Positions 34,718 to 47,306 of a DNA stretch of 64,000 nt are shown in pieces. A program made the position numbers and the translations under genes. Under the pieces are notes generated by a model. It was not told the origin of the DNA. It saw nothing but the letters and a program-made list of their open reading frames with translations, and ran no database searches. The stretch lies in assembly GCF_036884655.1 (NCBI RefSeq), contig NC_088348.1, positions 20,220,501 through 20,284,500 on the forward strand. Reading direction: 5' to 3'. This stretch comes from Musa acuminata AAA Group. Lineage: Eukaryota; Streptophyta; Magnoliopsida; Zingiberales; Musaceae. Within the stretch, counting starts at the first letter, position 1, and every line of letters begins with the position of its first letter.

Positions 34718-37700
34718 ATGACGCCCATCTTGATGAAGGGCCATGAGCGGCCGCTGACGTTCCTCAAGTACAACAGGGAGGGAGATTTGCTCTTCTCCCG
34801 TGCCAAGGACCGACCACACGCCGACCGTCTGGTTTGCCGATAACGGCGAGAGGCTCGGCACCTACCGTGGACACAATGGCGCCGTATGGTGCTGCGACGT
34901 CTCCCGTGAGTTCTTCTGCGCGGGACATGCTTTCTCTTTGTTTGGCTGCGATGCCTTCTGAAGAAATGTTTTGGATGTTGCCAATGTTTCTTTTTCCTGG
35001 TTTATATATGTAAAGGTTTCGATTTTGTTGCTTTTGTTTCATTGTTTGAACTTGATAACTATCATGGTTGTCGGTCTGTTGTCATTTAATCGAGTTTTGG
35101 AAGAAAATTATGTTTTTGATGGTTGCATTTCCACTCGTGGGACCTAATTAGTGTTTGTTTGCTTGTTTTCTTGAAACTCTATTGTTCTTGTGCTGCACAT
35201 GCTGTCTTTGCAGTTGGTATTCCTATCGCTAAAGTAAATTGTTTAAGATTTGCTTCTTTGTGAGAAATCTAATATTTCATCCGAAAGCAAAAAATTGTGA
35301 CAATATTCCATTTTGAAGTCAGAAAAATATCCAATGGTTTATGTCCATTGAAAATTTGAGGAACAAATATATCTTGGTGCGTTTGATTCTGCCTCAATGT
35401 ATTGTTTGTGTCTGTTTCTACAGGAATTATTAAATTAGCAGAATGGTTGTCTGGGATAACTATCTACTTGAGATCAAGTCTTTTATCGTTGGAGATTATG
35501 TATTTATGATTGTGTAATTGACATTCTTTTGGTGATGTATCTAGGTGATTCTATGCGCCTAATTACAGGAAGTGCAGATCAGACCGTAAAGCTGTGGAAT
35601 GTCCAGACAGGAACTCAACTCTTCTCTTTCAACTTTGATTCTCCTGCTAAATCTGTGGATTTCTCTGTTGCTGATAAACTTGCTGTAATCACAATTGATC
35701 CGTTTATGGGGTTGCCATCCACCATCCAAGTGAAATGAATTTCCAGAGATCCTAATGAATGTAGGGACTGTCTAACATTATCTCGTTCTACAATTGATAC
35801 GCACCCTGAAGGAAGTCTTCTTTGTTGTCTATATAGCTAAATATTATTGACATCCTATGCAGTATTAAGGTAGACCAGAAAATAGAAGATAGAAGTAGAA
35901 CTATCAGAATTTAATATTATAGAGAGACCTAGGCAAGATACAAGAAACCTGCAAATATTAGCTGATTCTATTCTTAGATACCAATAATTTATCACAAATG
36001 CATCGTGCCTTTCTCTGATACACAATCCTAAAAGGATATAGCCGCTACAGCTCGCCTATATGGCTCTTTGTTATGACTCTTCTGATCAACTCGAAGTTCA
36101 ATAAGACTTTAAAACTTTTATTATTAGAGGTTTGGATCCGAACATGACCAAGTTGTAGTTCTTACACTTCTTTGAGAACCAATGGTTAAGTTGCATGTTT
36201 GGTTATGTTAGTACACATATAGAACAAGAAAATTTTTCGACGAAAGCAGAGAAAGAAAGATCAAGATCTGTCCCATCTTATCCTTATATATTCAGACCTA
36301 TTAGCCTTCCATGTTCTATAATTGACTGTGATTTGTGCTCTTTTTTAATATTATCATTATTAGATGCTCACCAACAAACTGATAATACCATTAATTTATT
36401 TTCTGCGAGTGTTTTTCATTAATAGTATTATCATGGAAACAACCTCTCTATATTCTATATTTAGAGGCAAGGCTGTGTACATTGACCCTCTCCTCTCCCG
36501 ATCCTGCATTGGCAAGAGCTTCATGTATTGGGTACACCTTGTTTAGTGTTTTCTATAAACTTTTAGTTGATTGAAGTATGAATGACAAAGTGATAAATAA
36601 GCAAAATTTTGAATTTAGAACCTTCTTAGTGATAATTGTTTAGCATGTTCTGTTGGTACAACTTTTCAGATCATTGGGCTCATCCCAACTCTGTTACAGT
36701 ATTAATGACGTTGACTGTTCCACCTTTCCTCAACTGAGCACTATCCTTCCTCTGTTGGCTTGTCACATTAATTTTATTTTTCCACTTGCAATGGCCATCT
36801 GAAATTGGAAAGTATAACAATGGCACCGTCACAGCGCACGAGGCTCCCATGTGTGCAGGATCGATCTGGTAAGGGGTTGATATATGTAGCTTTCAGTAGG
36901 TTGTTGCTATGACTTCAACTCTGTCATCCAAGGTCACAAATGAATAAATTTACTGTAGCATGACTGGCTCCAAGGCTCACCCTCTTTCTCATGTTATATG
37001 TGTATTATTATTTCTTAATAATGCCTGATTTTTTCATTTCTGATTATTCTCTAACATTGTCAATTATTCACTTGTGAAATGTTTTTTTATGCAGAGACTA
37101 GTGAATCAGTCCTTACAATCAAGGGGCCTCAGGGACCTATAAATAGGGCTGTTTGGGGACCACTAAACAAGACTATTATAAGTGCTGGTGAAGATGCAGT
37201 AATCCGAGTATGGGATACTGAGGTGGGTTGCATCATTCCTTTCATATGCTTTTATTTGGTCACATATTTTATAACATTCATGTTGATATTCACATGAAAT
37301 GATTTTGTTTTAAACTTTTTGTTTTTGGCTTCCTCTATTGAGCATAATGTAGTACAGGAGGTGAAGTATACTTTGATCGTAGATTATTTTGGCTATACTA
37401 TGCGGAAGTGATGGATAGGGAGTTAGATGCTTACATTATTATATGGAAATTCGTCTTCTAATGTTAAGAAATATTTTTTGCATAGTGTCAACTATGATAC
37501 TTGGAACAACATAGTTTCATTACACAGAATGTGACAGTCCATGTTGGGTCTTTTGTTTTCCTCTTTAGAAACATTTTTCTGTTTTGGCAATGCTGTTACC
37601 ATGAGTCGGATATCAAAAGTAAGTAGCTGGCCCATGGGAAGATGTAGATGATGCAACAAACCATGGTTGACAACCTTAAGTTACATGTAATGTATTGTTT

Positions 37701-40700
37701 CCCCATTTATCTGACTGAGGATTTCCGTTTGGTAACTCATCCATTAACCTTATGGATTGCATTGGCTTAGAGTATTGTCAAGATATATCAAAATAAAGGT
37801 AACAGCAACGAAATATCATGTAATTTAACTTACTATACCTGACTTACACATCGACTTTATAAATCTTGCTGTTAATCATTGGCATATATCCCTTTGTTTT
37901 CTGCATCCTATTTCTTTTATATTTATCAGTGCATTTGTATGTAAATTTTACAGACTGGTCAGCTCTTGAAGGAATCTGACAAAGAAACTGGTCATCAGAA
38001 AACAATTAGCTCACTCTCAAAATCTGCAGATGGTTCCCATTTCTTGACTGGTTCCTTGGATAAATCTGCCAAGGTGCCAACCATTATCCTTAATGCTGCT
38101 CTATGATGCTCACCATTATGTTCAGTCTAGGATTTATTTATCTATCTCTTATTTTTCCTGATTTCTTGTTTTCTAAGTCTGGGATATAAGAACTCTGACA
38201 CTTGTCAAAACATATGTGACGGAGCGTCCTGTCAATTCTTGCGCGATTTCTCCACTTCTTGATCATGTATGTAAACAATTCTCTGTAAATTTACTTTTTG
38301 CTTTGCAAAGCTGCCTTCTACTTGTCATTGTCATTAAGTTATGCTTTCACTTGTGAGCCAAAGCATGCATGGCATTCTGTGTGAAATTCTCTATTTATTT
38401 GACATTGACAAAGAAGCTGGCCCACAATTGTTAGAGTTTTGCATATGTTTTCTATTTATATATCTATGATGTTCTGAAGGTCTGTGTTGTACATTATCTT
38501 GCGTGTTCCTTGCATGTGTTTCATCTAAGTCTTATCTTGATGGTTTTCCATAAGAAGTGTTCTTCAGTGTAGATGATTCTTAAATCATTTATCATATTTT
38601 GTTGAGATTCTTGATTTCTCCTGCAAATAAACTTATTGCTACTTGTTTCTAAAAAGAGGTTGTTTGCAGCTAATGATACAACTTCACAATATATGATGAT
38701 GACGAACAAGTAAATTGTATGTTTGGTTGACATTTTCTTGGCTCGTATTCCACTAGCTGGTAAGTATAGGATGGATGTAGTACTAACTAAAACTTAACAC
38801 CGGTCTCTTAGAAGACACTTTTTATAGTTGTATAGCTAGTGTTTTTTTAACCGACTTTCCAAAAAAAAAAGTGTTTTTTTAACCTTATTTAGATTTTAAT
38901 CATTGTCTTTGTCACCTAATGTTTTGTTCAAAACAAAAAGAAACTGCTGTAACTTTGAGGGATAGGCTAAAGTCCACACTAGATATAGTATCTCAAACCT
39001 TGAATATTGTAATTGACTGATATCAATTATGTTTCTCATGACATTGGAGCTTCTATGGTTGACCATGTGCGGACAGTTTTAACTGACAGCCACAACATTT
39101 AATTTATAATGAACTAGGGAATGCTTGTATCTATAGTGTGATGCTTTGTTTCAGCTTCTCAAGTTGGAGTTGGAACCGTACTATGAATGGGTTCTTTTGG
39201 GATTTCAACCAAATATTTGGAACTAGTTGGGGTTTGCTAAGCGATATTTCTAATGCAGTGGTAAAAGTTGGTTGCATACCATAGTCCTTTATCTTATTTT
39301 ACACCATAGTGGTTAGCTAATGTAAGGTTTTATTCTTGATCCAATACTAGTTTTGGCAACCAGTTGGACTGGCACCATTCTGGTTGTATTAAGTGAATAC
39401 TGATCAGAAGGTACTGATCCGACTGGTATTTGAAACCGTGGCGTCAGGTCTCAATAGCTTTTTTGTTATCTGCCAATTTCTTTTGCGGGGCAAGAGGCAG
39501 TACATGTCACGACTACTGATCATCGTGCTGGAAAATTTGAGGCAAAATTCTTTCACAAGGTGAACTAGTTCATTTTCATTGTATTGATAAGAATCTTAGT
39601 GTTTGTATTTGACTAAATTCTTCATGAGTTTATTTATCCTATAGTTGTTTTTGGAATAGATTCTTCAAGAAGAAATCGGGGCGTGAAAGGGCATTTTGGA
39701 ACCTATCAATGCTCTGGCTTTCAGCCCTGATGGGAGAAGGTTAGTTTTCCATCTCATGTTGCATTTCAAAATGGACATATATTTGTTAATCTTGAAAAGA
39801 TCAGGAGCGATTAAATGAATTTTCTGGTCTAACCATTGATATTGTATGTTGATTATATTGAGTTATCTAACTCTTCCTTGGTCCATCTACTTTGATCCTA
39901 GCCTATAGTGTAGGTGCATGCATTTGCAAGTGTATCCATGTGGCTGCACATGTAATGTGGCAAATTCACTGTCCCTGTCAAAATTCACTTATATGTTCCT
40001 TTTTTCAATATACTTTTTCTGTTGACCTGGTTGTTCCAAACATTGGTTTGGCAATCAGATAGGTAGCGGTTCCATAATCTATGAATAGACTTTGATTATG
40101 TTTCTGTTTCAAGAGCTGCAAAGTTATATTTTAGGGGAGGATGCTCAGATGGCTGATTGGCTGCTCAATGAGGGAAGAAATTCTGCTTTGCTTTACATGG
40201 GACATGGATTTCCCCTGTGCCTCACTAAGGCCTATTTTGAGCTCTGATGTCTCTAAATCTGCTTGTTCCTGTTCCTAAGCATTAATAAATTCTCTTTTTT
40301 TTCAAAAAAATATTCATTTTGTTTCACCCTTCAATTTTCCCATCTTGCTGCATTTCTAATTTTTGTAATGCAGTTGAATAGGTGATGATAGTAGAAGAGA
40401 GGATACTGGAACTGCTGTCCTGGAACTTTGTTGACAGCATTCTGTATGTAATTTTTGTGATGAATTTTAGATACTTTATTGGTACCATTGGATCCATGGA
40501 GGTTCTCATAGTTTAGATATGGGAAGATATAAGGGAGCAATATGTTTAATGAACGAGAAACCATGTCTCTTCTGGTTCTTTGCAAAATTTTGCATAAAGA
40601 ACCAATAGTTCTATTTGTTCTCCTGATGCACTTTGTGTTAAGGACAAATTACTTGCAGTACAGTCAAATATATATGATCTCTTGGAGTTTGTTTTCTTTA

Positions 40701-41232
40701 TTCCAAATTGTTGTCTACATGGAATATGAAATAATGAAATTGGCACCCAATATTGGAGGGAGAGGTTCTATAATCATGGCCTGCCAGTAATTGGTTGATA
40801 ATAGACCTAAATGTATTGTATTTGGTGGAATTATGGAAGCATGAAAAAGGGAAAAGGAGCCTTCCTTACAGAGGCCTTTAGAACAGGGTAGTGAATTTGT
40901 GATGGTTTTTAGCAGACTTGGCTGTGCAATTTATATCCCAGATTTTACCATGTTTCTTTTTTGCTTCTACATAATGTAATGAACATTGTTAAATCGAGCA
41001 TGTGGGCTTCAATCAATTTCATTTTCTGATTTATTTTCCTTGGACCCATACCTTTTGGGATTGGATAATTGGTCCATTCTGTACGTGCTTCCTAGTCATA
41101 TAAATATCTATAAGTTCTCAAGCTTATTTCTTCTACAATTCCATTGCTTTTAATAGTTTCTCGAGTGGTGGTGAAGATGGCTATGTAAGACTGCATCACT
41201 TCGATCCAGACTACTTCAGCATTAAGATGTGA
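34718..41232 (+). pseudogene. Intron-containing pseudogene of eIF3 subunit I (WD40, TRIP-1 type)
   Basis: Recognisable exons at 34718-34907, 35545-35760, 37095-37222, 37954-38073, 38178-38266, about 39484-39559, 39660-39739 and 41157-41232, ending FDPDYFSIKM-stop. Together they cover the whole eIF3i protein, a seven-bladed WD40 scaffold of translation initiation factor eIF3. Lesions: a 4-nt insertion (CGAC, about 34811-34814); TGA at 35736-35738 where Arg is expected; TAG formed across the exon 2/3 junction where Gln is expected; one base missing at the start of exon 5; no clear acceptor for exon 6; and a -1/+1 frameshift pair in exon 7 creating a TGA. Introns are kept, so it arose by DNA duplication rather than retroposition. 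A functional paralogue elsewhere is inferred. Confidence 0.9.
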
Positions 41233-41807
41233 ACATGGAATTATGAGGTACTCTCTTATTGCCCTTGCCCTGTTTTTGTTTATAGAAAGGATGAAGTGAA
41301 AAAGGATAAAGATATCATTGTTGTTGCATCAATTGGTATGTTCTATCTTTCAGATTTGGTGTCATGCAACCGTGCGAGGGGGATTTCAGACTTTGTGACT
41401 TGTATGAATGATGAAGAGTGGGGACTTCTGTTGTTGGTAACTCTATATGGTGCATTGTAACCTTGGATTGACCCTGACATTTGTTTTGCACTACTAATAT
41501 CATAACAGTATCAAGACTTTTTTTGGGACAACGAGTTGCTTCTGTAGGTACTACTGTTTAATCAACAAATAAATTTTGTTTATACCGAGTTTTCAACGAG
41601 TTAGCGCATCTATATCTGCAACTGCTTTCATCATCAGACATTTTGGCTACAAAGGCATTTGGTAGTACTGCTGCTATTCCATCAGGGCAACCTTGTGGGT
41701 TTATCGCATGCATTGTGATCGTTTGCAGTGGACTTATTGTGTTAGGTTCTCAATCTGGTTTGTCTTGTTTACTATTCAGATGGAAAATGAACGGAGGGTT
41801 AGTTATA
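41233..41807. other. Non-coding flank of the eIF3i pseudogene
   Basis: Probably former 3' UTR followed by spacer. A short plus-strand frame at 41643-41825 has no recognisable content. The foldback element starts at about 41808. Confidence 0.4.
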
Positions 41808-41926
41808 GGTTATCTTTTTAATTAATTATCTTTACTAGTTTGGTCTTTATATTTTTAAAAATTACATTGGGATTCGTATATTTACGAAAGTGAAATATTT
41901 AATCTTGTTTCATCTCGTGAAATATT

Positions 41927-42611
41927 TGTTGGGAAGAAACCTGTTAATGCGGAATAATTCTTTTCCCTCTTTGTGTATCAAAATAGGTTTCTCATCAAAA
42001 TACCAACTTGATATCAAAATGCTAATATCAATCAGCACAGCATAAACAATAGAGCAATAAATCAATCACACAGTGAGACCAAATCTTTTTAACGTGGAAA
42101 ATCTAATGTGGGAAAAACCACGGGACCGTAGTTCACCTCAAACTTTCACTATCAATAATAATGATAACAGGTTTACAGTATGTCTTCTCTAGAATAACTA
42201 GAGGATCAGAATAACATCAAGATCATAGATCTTGGCTCAAGGATTGCATATCTTCATCACATAGGATGGATCTCCTCAAAAGAGAATTCTAGGTCTCATA
42301 GAGTGGATATCGCAGGAAAGTACCTTAGAGAGGGTAAATTGCAGATCAACACCGTTAGGATTGTAGAGTTTGCTGCAAGGATTCTCCACATAAAATTTGG
42401 GCCGAAACTGACAACGTTTGGCCACCGATCGTCAAGCAGAAAAACTCAGAAACCTTACTTTCTCTCTCTATTTCTCTCTCCTCTTTTCTCTGCACGTCGC
42501 CGCATGCTCTTACTCTAATCTCACCCTAATTTCGTTCTCTCTAATCTCCAATTAGTTGATTTGGGCTTATGGCCCAAATTGTCCAAGCCCACATATGGAC
42601 TGGACCCAACA
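41927..42611 (-). repeat. Element C left LTR (3' LTR)
   Basis: 685 bp, TGTTGGGAAGAAACCTG ... CTGGACCCAACA. Confidence 0.95.
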
Positions 42612-42627
42612 ATTCTCCCCCTCTAGC
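42612..42627 (-). other. Element C polypurine tract
   Basis: The minus strand reads GCTAGAGGGGGAGAAT directly before the 3' LTR and directly after the polyprotein stop. Confidence 0.9.
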
Positions 42628-45600
42628 TCATATGATGGGTTGTACCAAGCCCGCTCTTCGCCTACATGCTTCAAGCTTCTCCTTAGGCAAAGACTTTGTC
42701 AACATATTTGAACCATTCTCATTGATATGTACCTTTTCCAACTGTAATTCTTTCATCTCAAGCACACCACGAATCCAGTGATATCTCACATCAATATGCT
42801 TGGATCTAGAATGGTATGTTGAATTCTTAGAGAGGTGAATGGCGCTCTGACTGTCACAGTAAACAGTGTATACTTCATGTTTCAAGCCCAATTCCTATAG
42901 AAACTTTTTCATCCATAAAGCTTCCTTGCAGGCTTTAGTAACTGCTATGTATTCTGCTTCTATGGTTGATAGAGCAACACACTTCTGTAACTTAGACTGC
43001 CAAGAGACTGCTCCTCCTGCAAATGTCATCAAGAATCCCGAAGTGGACTTCCTGGAATCAGTATCACTTGTCATGTCTGCATCTGTGTAACCTTCTAACA
43101 CAGGTTCATCATCACCAAAACATAAACACAACCTGGAAGTACCTCTTAGATATCTTAATATCCATTTCACTACTGCCCAATGTTCCTTTCCAGGATTTGA
43201 GAGAAATCGGCTAACAACTCCAACTGCATGAGCTATATCTGGCCTAGTACAAACCATAGCATACATCAAACTGCCTACTGCATATGAGTAAGGCACTCTG
43301 AATATTTCTTCTTTTTCTTTCTCACTCGTAGGACATTGTTTTGAACTCAGCTTGAAATGACCTGCAAGTGGAGAACAAACTGCTTTGGCTTTACTCATGT
43401 TGAATCTTTCAAGAACCTTTTCAATGTAAGTCTCCTGAGATAGCCAAATCTTCCTTTTCTTCCTATCACGAAGAATCTTCATGCCAAGTATTTGTCTCAC
43501 CGATCCTAAGTCTTTCATGGCAAAAGACTTACTTAGCTCTCTTTTAAGCTTTTCAATTTTTCCAACATCATGACCAACAATCAACATATCATCAACATAT
43601 AGTAGTAAAATAATAAAATCATCATCTGAAAATTTCTTCATAAACACGCAATGATCAGATGTGGTTCTATCATTCCCTTGGCTCATCATAAAGGAATCAA
43701 ACTTCTTGTACCATTGTCTATGTGCCTGTTTGAGTCCATATAAGCTTTTCCTAAGCTTACATACCAGATTTTCTTTTCCCTTGACTTTGAAACCTTCTGG
43801 TTGCTCCATGTAAATTTCTTCTTCTAAGTCACCATGAAGAAATGCTGTTTTTACATCAAGTTGTTCAACTTCTAAATTCAAGCGGGCAGCCAAACCAAGA
43901 ACAACTCGGATAGAGGACATTTTCACAACCGGAGAAAATATTTCTTCAAAGTCAATACCTTTCTTCTGACTGAATCCTTTCACAACTAGTCGTGTCTTGT
44001 ATCTCTGTTGTGAGCTATTGTTTTCAGTCTTCAATTTATAAACCCACTTATTCTTGAGAGCTTTCTTCTCTTTGGGCAACTTTACCAAGTCATAGGTATG
44101 GTTCTCAAGCAAGGATCTCATCTCTTCTTGCATGGCTTTAACCCACTCACTCTTATTCTCATGTAGAATAGCTTCTTGGTAAGTTTCTGGCTCTCCCCCG
44201 TCAGTAAGCATAACATACTCATGTGGAGGATATCTGGTAGAGGGTTGTCGCTCTCTAGTGGATCTTCTCAATGGAATCTCAACTGGTGGTGGAGGTGCCT
44301 GTTCAGTTGGTTCAGCATCATCAACTGTAGGTGTATCATCACTAGTATTCTCACCACAATCTTCTTGTTCATCTCCCCCATGATCATAATGAATTACAGG
44401 TGAAGGAACTGGACCCAAACTCCAAGGAATATAAACAGAGGTTTCTGGCTTCTCAACATTATCACCATCATCAAACAATTGGTCTTCAAGAAACACAACA
44501 TCTCTGCTTCTAATAATCTTCTTGTTCACTGGATCTCATAATCTGTACCCAAACTCTTCATGACCATATCCCAAGAAGATACATGCTTTTGCCTTATTAT
44601 CAAGCTTGGACCTCTCATCTTTGGGAATATGAACAAATGCTTTACACCCAAAGACTCTCAAATGATTATAAGATATATCTTTTCCTCTCCATACTCTCTC
44701 TGGAACATCACATTGCAGAGGAACTGATGGAGAAAGATTTATTAGGTCAACTGTAGTTCTCATAGCCTCCCCCCAAAATGACTTTGGTAACTTGGCGTGA
44801 GAAAGCATACACCTAATCCTTTCTTCAATGGTTCTGTTCATCCTTTCTGCCACACCATTCTGCTGAGGAGTTTTAGGAACTGTTTTCTCAAGCCTGATAC
44901 CATGGAACCTGCAATAATTCTCAAAAGGACCCCTGTACTCGCCATCATTATCTGATCGAACACACTTTAGCTTTCTGCCAGTTTCTCTTTCAACATTGAC
45001 ATGAAACTCCTTGAAAGCATCGAGTACCTGATCTTTAGATTTCAAAGCAAAAGCCCAAACTTTTCTAGAATAGTCGTCAATAAAAGTAACAAAATAAATA
45101 GCACCTCCAAGAGTTCTAGTTTGCATAGTACACACATCAGTATGAACTAAATCAATAACATCAGATCTTCTAGATGATGGATATGTCTGAAATGCAACTC
45201 TATGTGTTTTTCCAGCTAAGCAATGATCACAAGATTTAAGAGATGTACCTTGCAACTCTAGTAAGAATTGCTTTCTAGCAAGAGTTTGAAGTCCCTTCTC
45301 GCTGATATGTCCAAGCCTCTTATGCCAAAGATCTATACTTTCGCCTTTTCGAATTGCATTAATCTCTCCTTTGTGTAGCTTAGCTTCCATGACATAAAAA
45401 GAGTTAATCTTCTTTCCTTTTGCCACAATTAGAGAACCTTTAGTGAGTTTCCATTTACTTTCATCAAAATAATGTGCAAAGCCCTCATCATCAAGTATAC
45501 CTGTAGATATCAAGTTAAGACGAATATCTGGAACATGCCTTACATCTTTGAGTATCAATTTGCTCCAAATACTGGTCTCCAAGCAAATATCTCCAATACC

Positions 45601-46578
45601 CACAATCTTAGATGTACCGTTGTTTCCCATTCTGACATTACCAAAATCACCAGCAGTGTAAGATCTAAAGAAATCACCATGAGAAGTGACATGAAATGAA
45701 GCACTAGAGTCAATTACCCAATTACTGTCCTGAGCTACAAGGCTAACACAACCTTCATCACAGACAATAGTGATATTACCTTCAGCAGCAATTGTATTGG
45801 TCTCTTTCTCATTTTTCTTTATTTCATTCTGTTCTCGCTTCCAAAACCTACACTCTTTCTTCATATGACCTGGCCTATTACAGTGAAAATATTTGATATC
45901 TCTTCTAGACTTAGATCTTCCTCTATAACCATGTGGATTTCTGCTATGACTTCTTCCACGTCTTTCTTGTTTTTCAGTAACAAATACACCAGAAGAAGAT
46001 TCACCCTGTTCTTTCCTTCTAGCATCTTCATTTAGCAAACTATCTTTAACCATATCTATGGTTAGAATCCCCTCTGGCGTGGAGTTACAAATAGTCACCA
46101 CATATGTTTCCCAACTTTCTGGTAAAGAGCTGAGAAGTAATAATCCCTGCATCTCATCATCTATATTCATTTTCATAGCAACCAACTTGTTTGCAAGACT
46201 CTGAAATAGGCTTATGTGCTCAATAATGTTACCACCATCTTTATACTTCAAATTTACAAGCCTTCTGAGGAGAGAAATTCTATTTCCCACTGTCTTTTTC
46301 GCAAAGAGATTTTCTAACCTTTGCCAAACAACATCAGCTCTGATTTCATCTGAAATATGCTCATGCAAGTTTATATCCATCCATCTTCTAATATAGGCAA
46401 TAGCTTTTCTATGTTGAACTTCCCATTCTTCATCGTCCATAATAGAAGGTTTATCTTTAATCTTGATAGGCTTATACAAATCTTTGCAATAGAGCAAATC
46501 TTCCATCAGACGCCTCCAAGTGGAATAATTTGATGAGTTCAATTTAATCATACCATCTGACTGCTCCATTTCAATCAT
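42628..46578 (-). pseudogene. Element C gag-pol polyprotein with two in-frame stops
   Basis: About 1316 codons in one frame. From 46578: gag (MIEMEQSDGMIKLNSSNYS ...), a zinc knuckle YFHCNRPGHMKKEC in which the first Cys is Tyr, and protease WVIDSSASFHVTSH in which the Gly after D-S is Ser. Integrase follows: LWHKRLGHISEKGL, CDHCLAGK, catalytic Asp in HTDVC, Asp in RSDNDGEY, Glu in NGVAERMNRT. Next is RT (LDVKTAFLHGDLEEEIYM, LLYVDDMLIVG) and RNase H (GYTDADMTSDTDSRKSTSG, STIEAEYIA, YCDSQSAIHL). Stops: TGA at 44536-44538 (Trp expected in GYRLWDP) and TAG at 42892-42894 (Gln expected). Otherwise full length for the family. The start ATG at 46578 follows the primer-binding site by about 30 bp. 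Confidence 0.93.
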
Positions 46579-46607
46579 ACAAGAAAACTAGCACCAAACA
46601 ACCTGAT

Positions 46608-46619
46608 GCTCTGATACCA
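46608..46619 (-). other. Element C primer-binding site
   Basis: The minus strand reads TGGTATCAGAGC, two bases from the LTR. It is the initiator tRNA-Met type, as in element A. Confidence 0.92.
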
Positions 46620-46621
46620 CT

Positions 46622-47306
46622 TGTTGGGAAGAAACCTGTTAATGCGGAATAATTCTTTTCCCTCTTTGTGTATCAAAATAGGTTCCTCATCAAAATACCA
46701 ACTTGATATCAAAATGCTAATATCAATCAGCACAACATAAACAATAGAGCAATAAATCAATCACACAGTGAGACCAAATCTTTTTAACGTGAAAAACCCA
46801 ATGTGGGAAAAACCACGGGACCGTAGTCCACCTCAAACTTCCACTATCAATAATAATGATAACAGGTTTACAGTAGGTCTTCTCTAGAATAACTAGAGGA
46901 TCAGAATAAGATCAAGATCATAGATCTTGGCTCAAGGATAGCATATCTTCATCACATAGGATGGATCTCCTCAAAAGAGAATTCTAGGTCTCATAGAGTG
47001 GATATCGCAGGAAAGTACCTTAGAGAGGGTAAACTGCAGATCAACACCGTTAGGATTGTAGAGTTTGCTGCAAGGATTCTCCACATAAAATTTGGACCGA
47101 AACTGACAACGTTTGGCCACCGATCGTCAAGCAGAAAAACTCAGAAATCTTACTTTCTCTCTCTATTTCTCTCTCCTCTTTTCTCTGCACGTCGCCGCAT
47201 GTTCTTACTCTAATCTCACCCTAATTTCGTTCTCTCTAATCTCCGATTAGTTGATTTGGGTTTATGGTCCAAATTGTCTAAGCCCACATATGAACTGGAC
47301 CCAACA
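46622..47306 (-). repeat. Element C right LTR (5' LTR)
   Basis: 685 bp, nearly identical to the left copy. Confidence 0.95.

Larger units (their letters stand above)
41927..47306 (-). mobile_element. Element C: nearly intact Ty1/copia retrotransposon (Tork/TNT1-like)
   Basis: A 5380-bp element on the minus strand with two 685-bp LTRs (41927-42611 and 46622-47306), TG...CA ends and a perfect 5-bp duplication ATATT (41922-41926 and 47307-47311). Primer-binding site and polypurine tract are present. The gag-pol frame runs from 46578 to 42628 in one frame, interrupted only by two nonsense codons. By eye the LTRs differ at about 19 positions (about 97% identity). It lies inside the left arm of the foldback element. 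Confidence 0.97.

Noticed and set aside
2753..47306. Elements A and C as members of one family, since both start TGTTGGGAA
   Set aside because: LTR lengths (about 1490 versus 685 bp), LTR sequence past the first bases, gag and protein text all differ. The shared start is only the common copia terminus.
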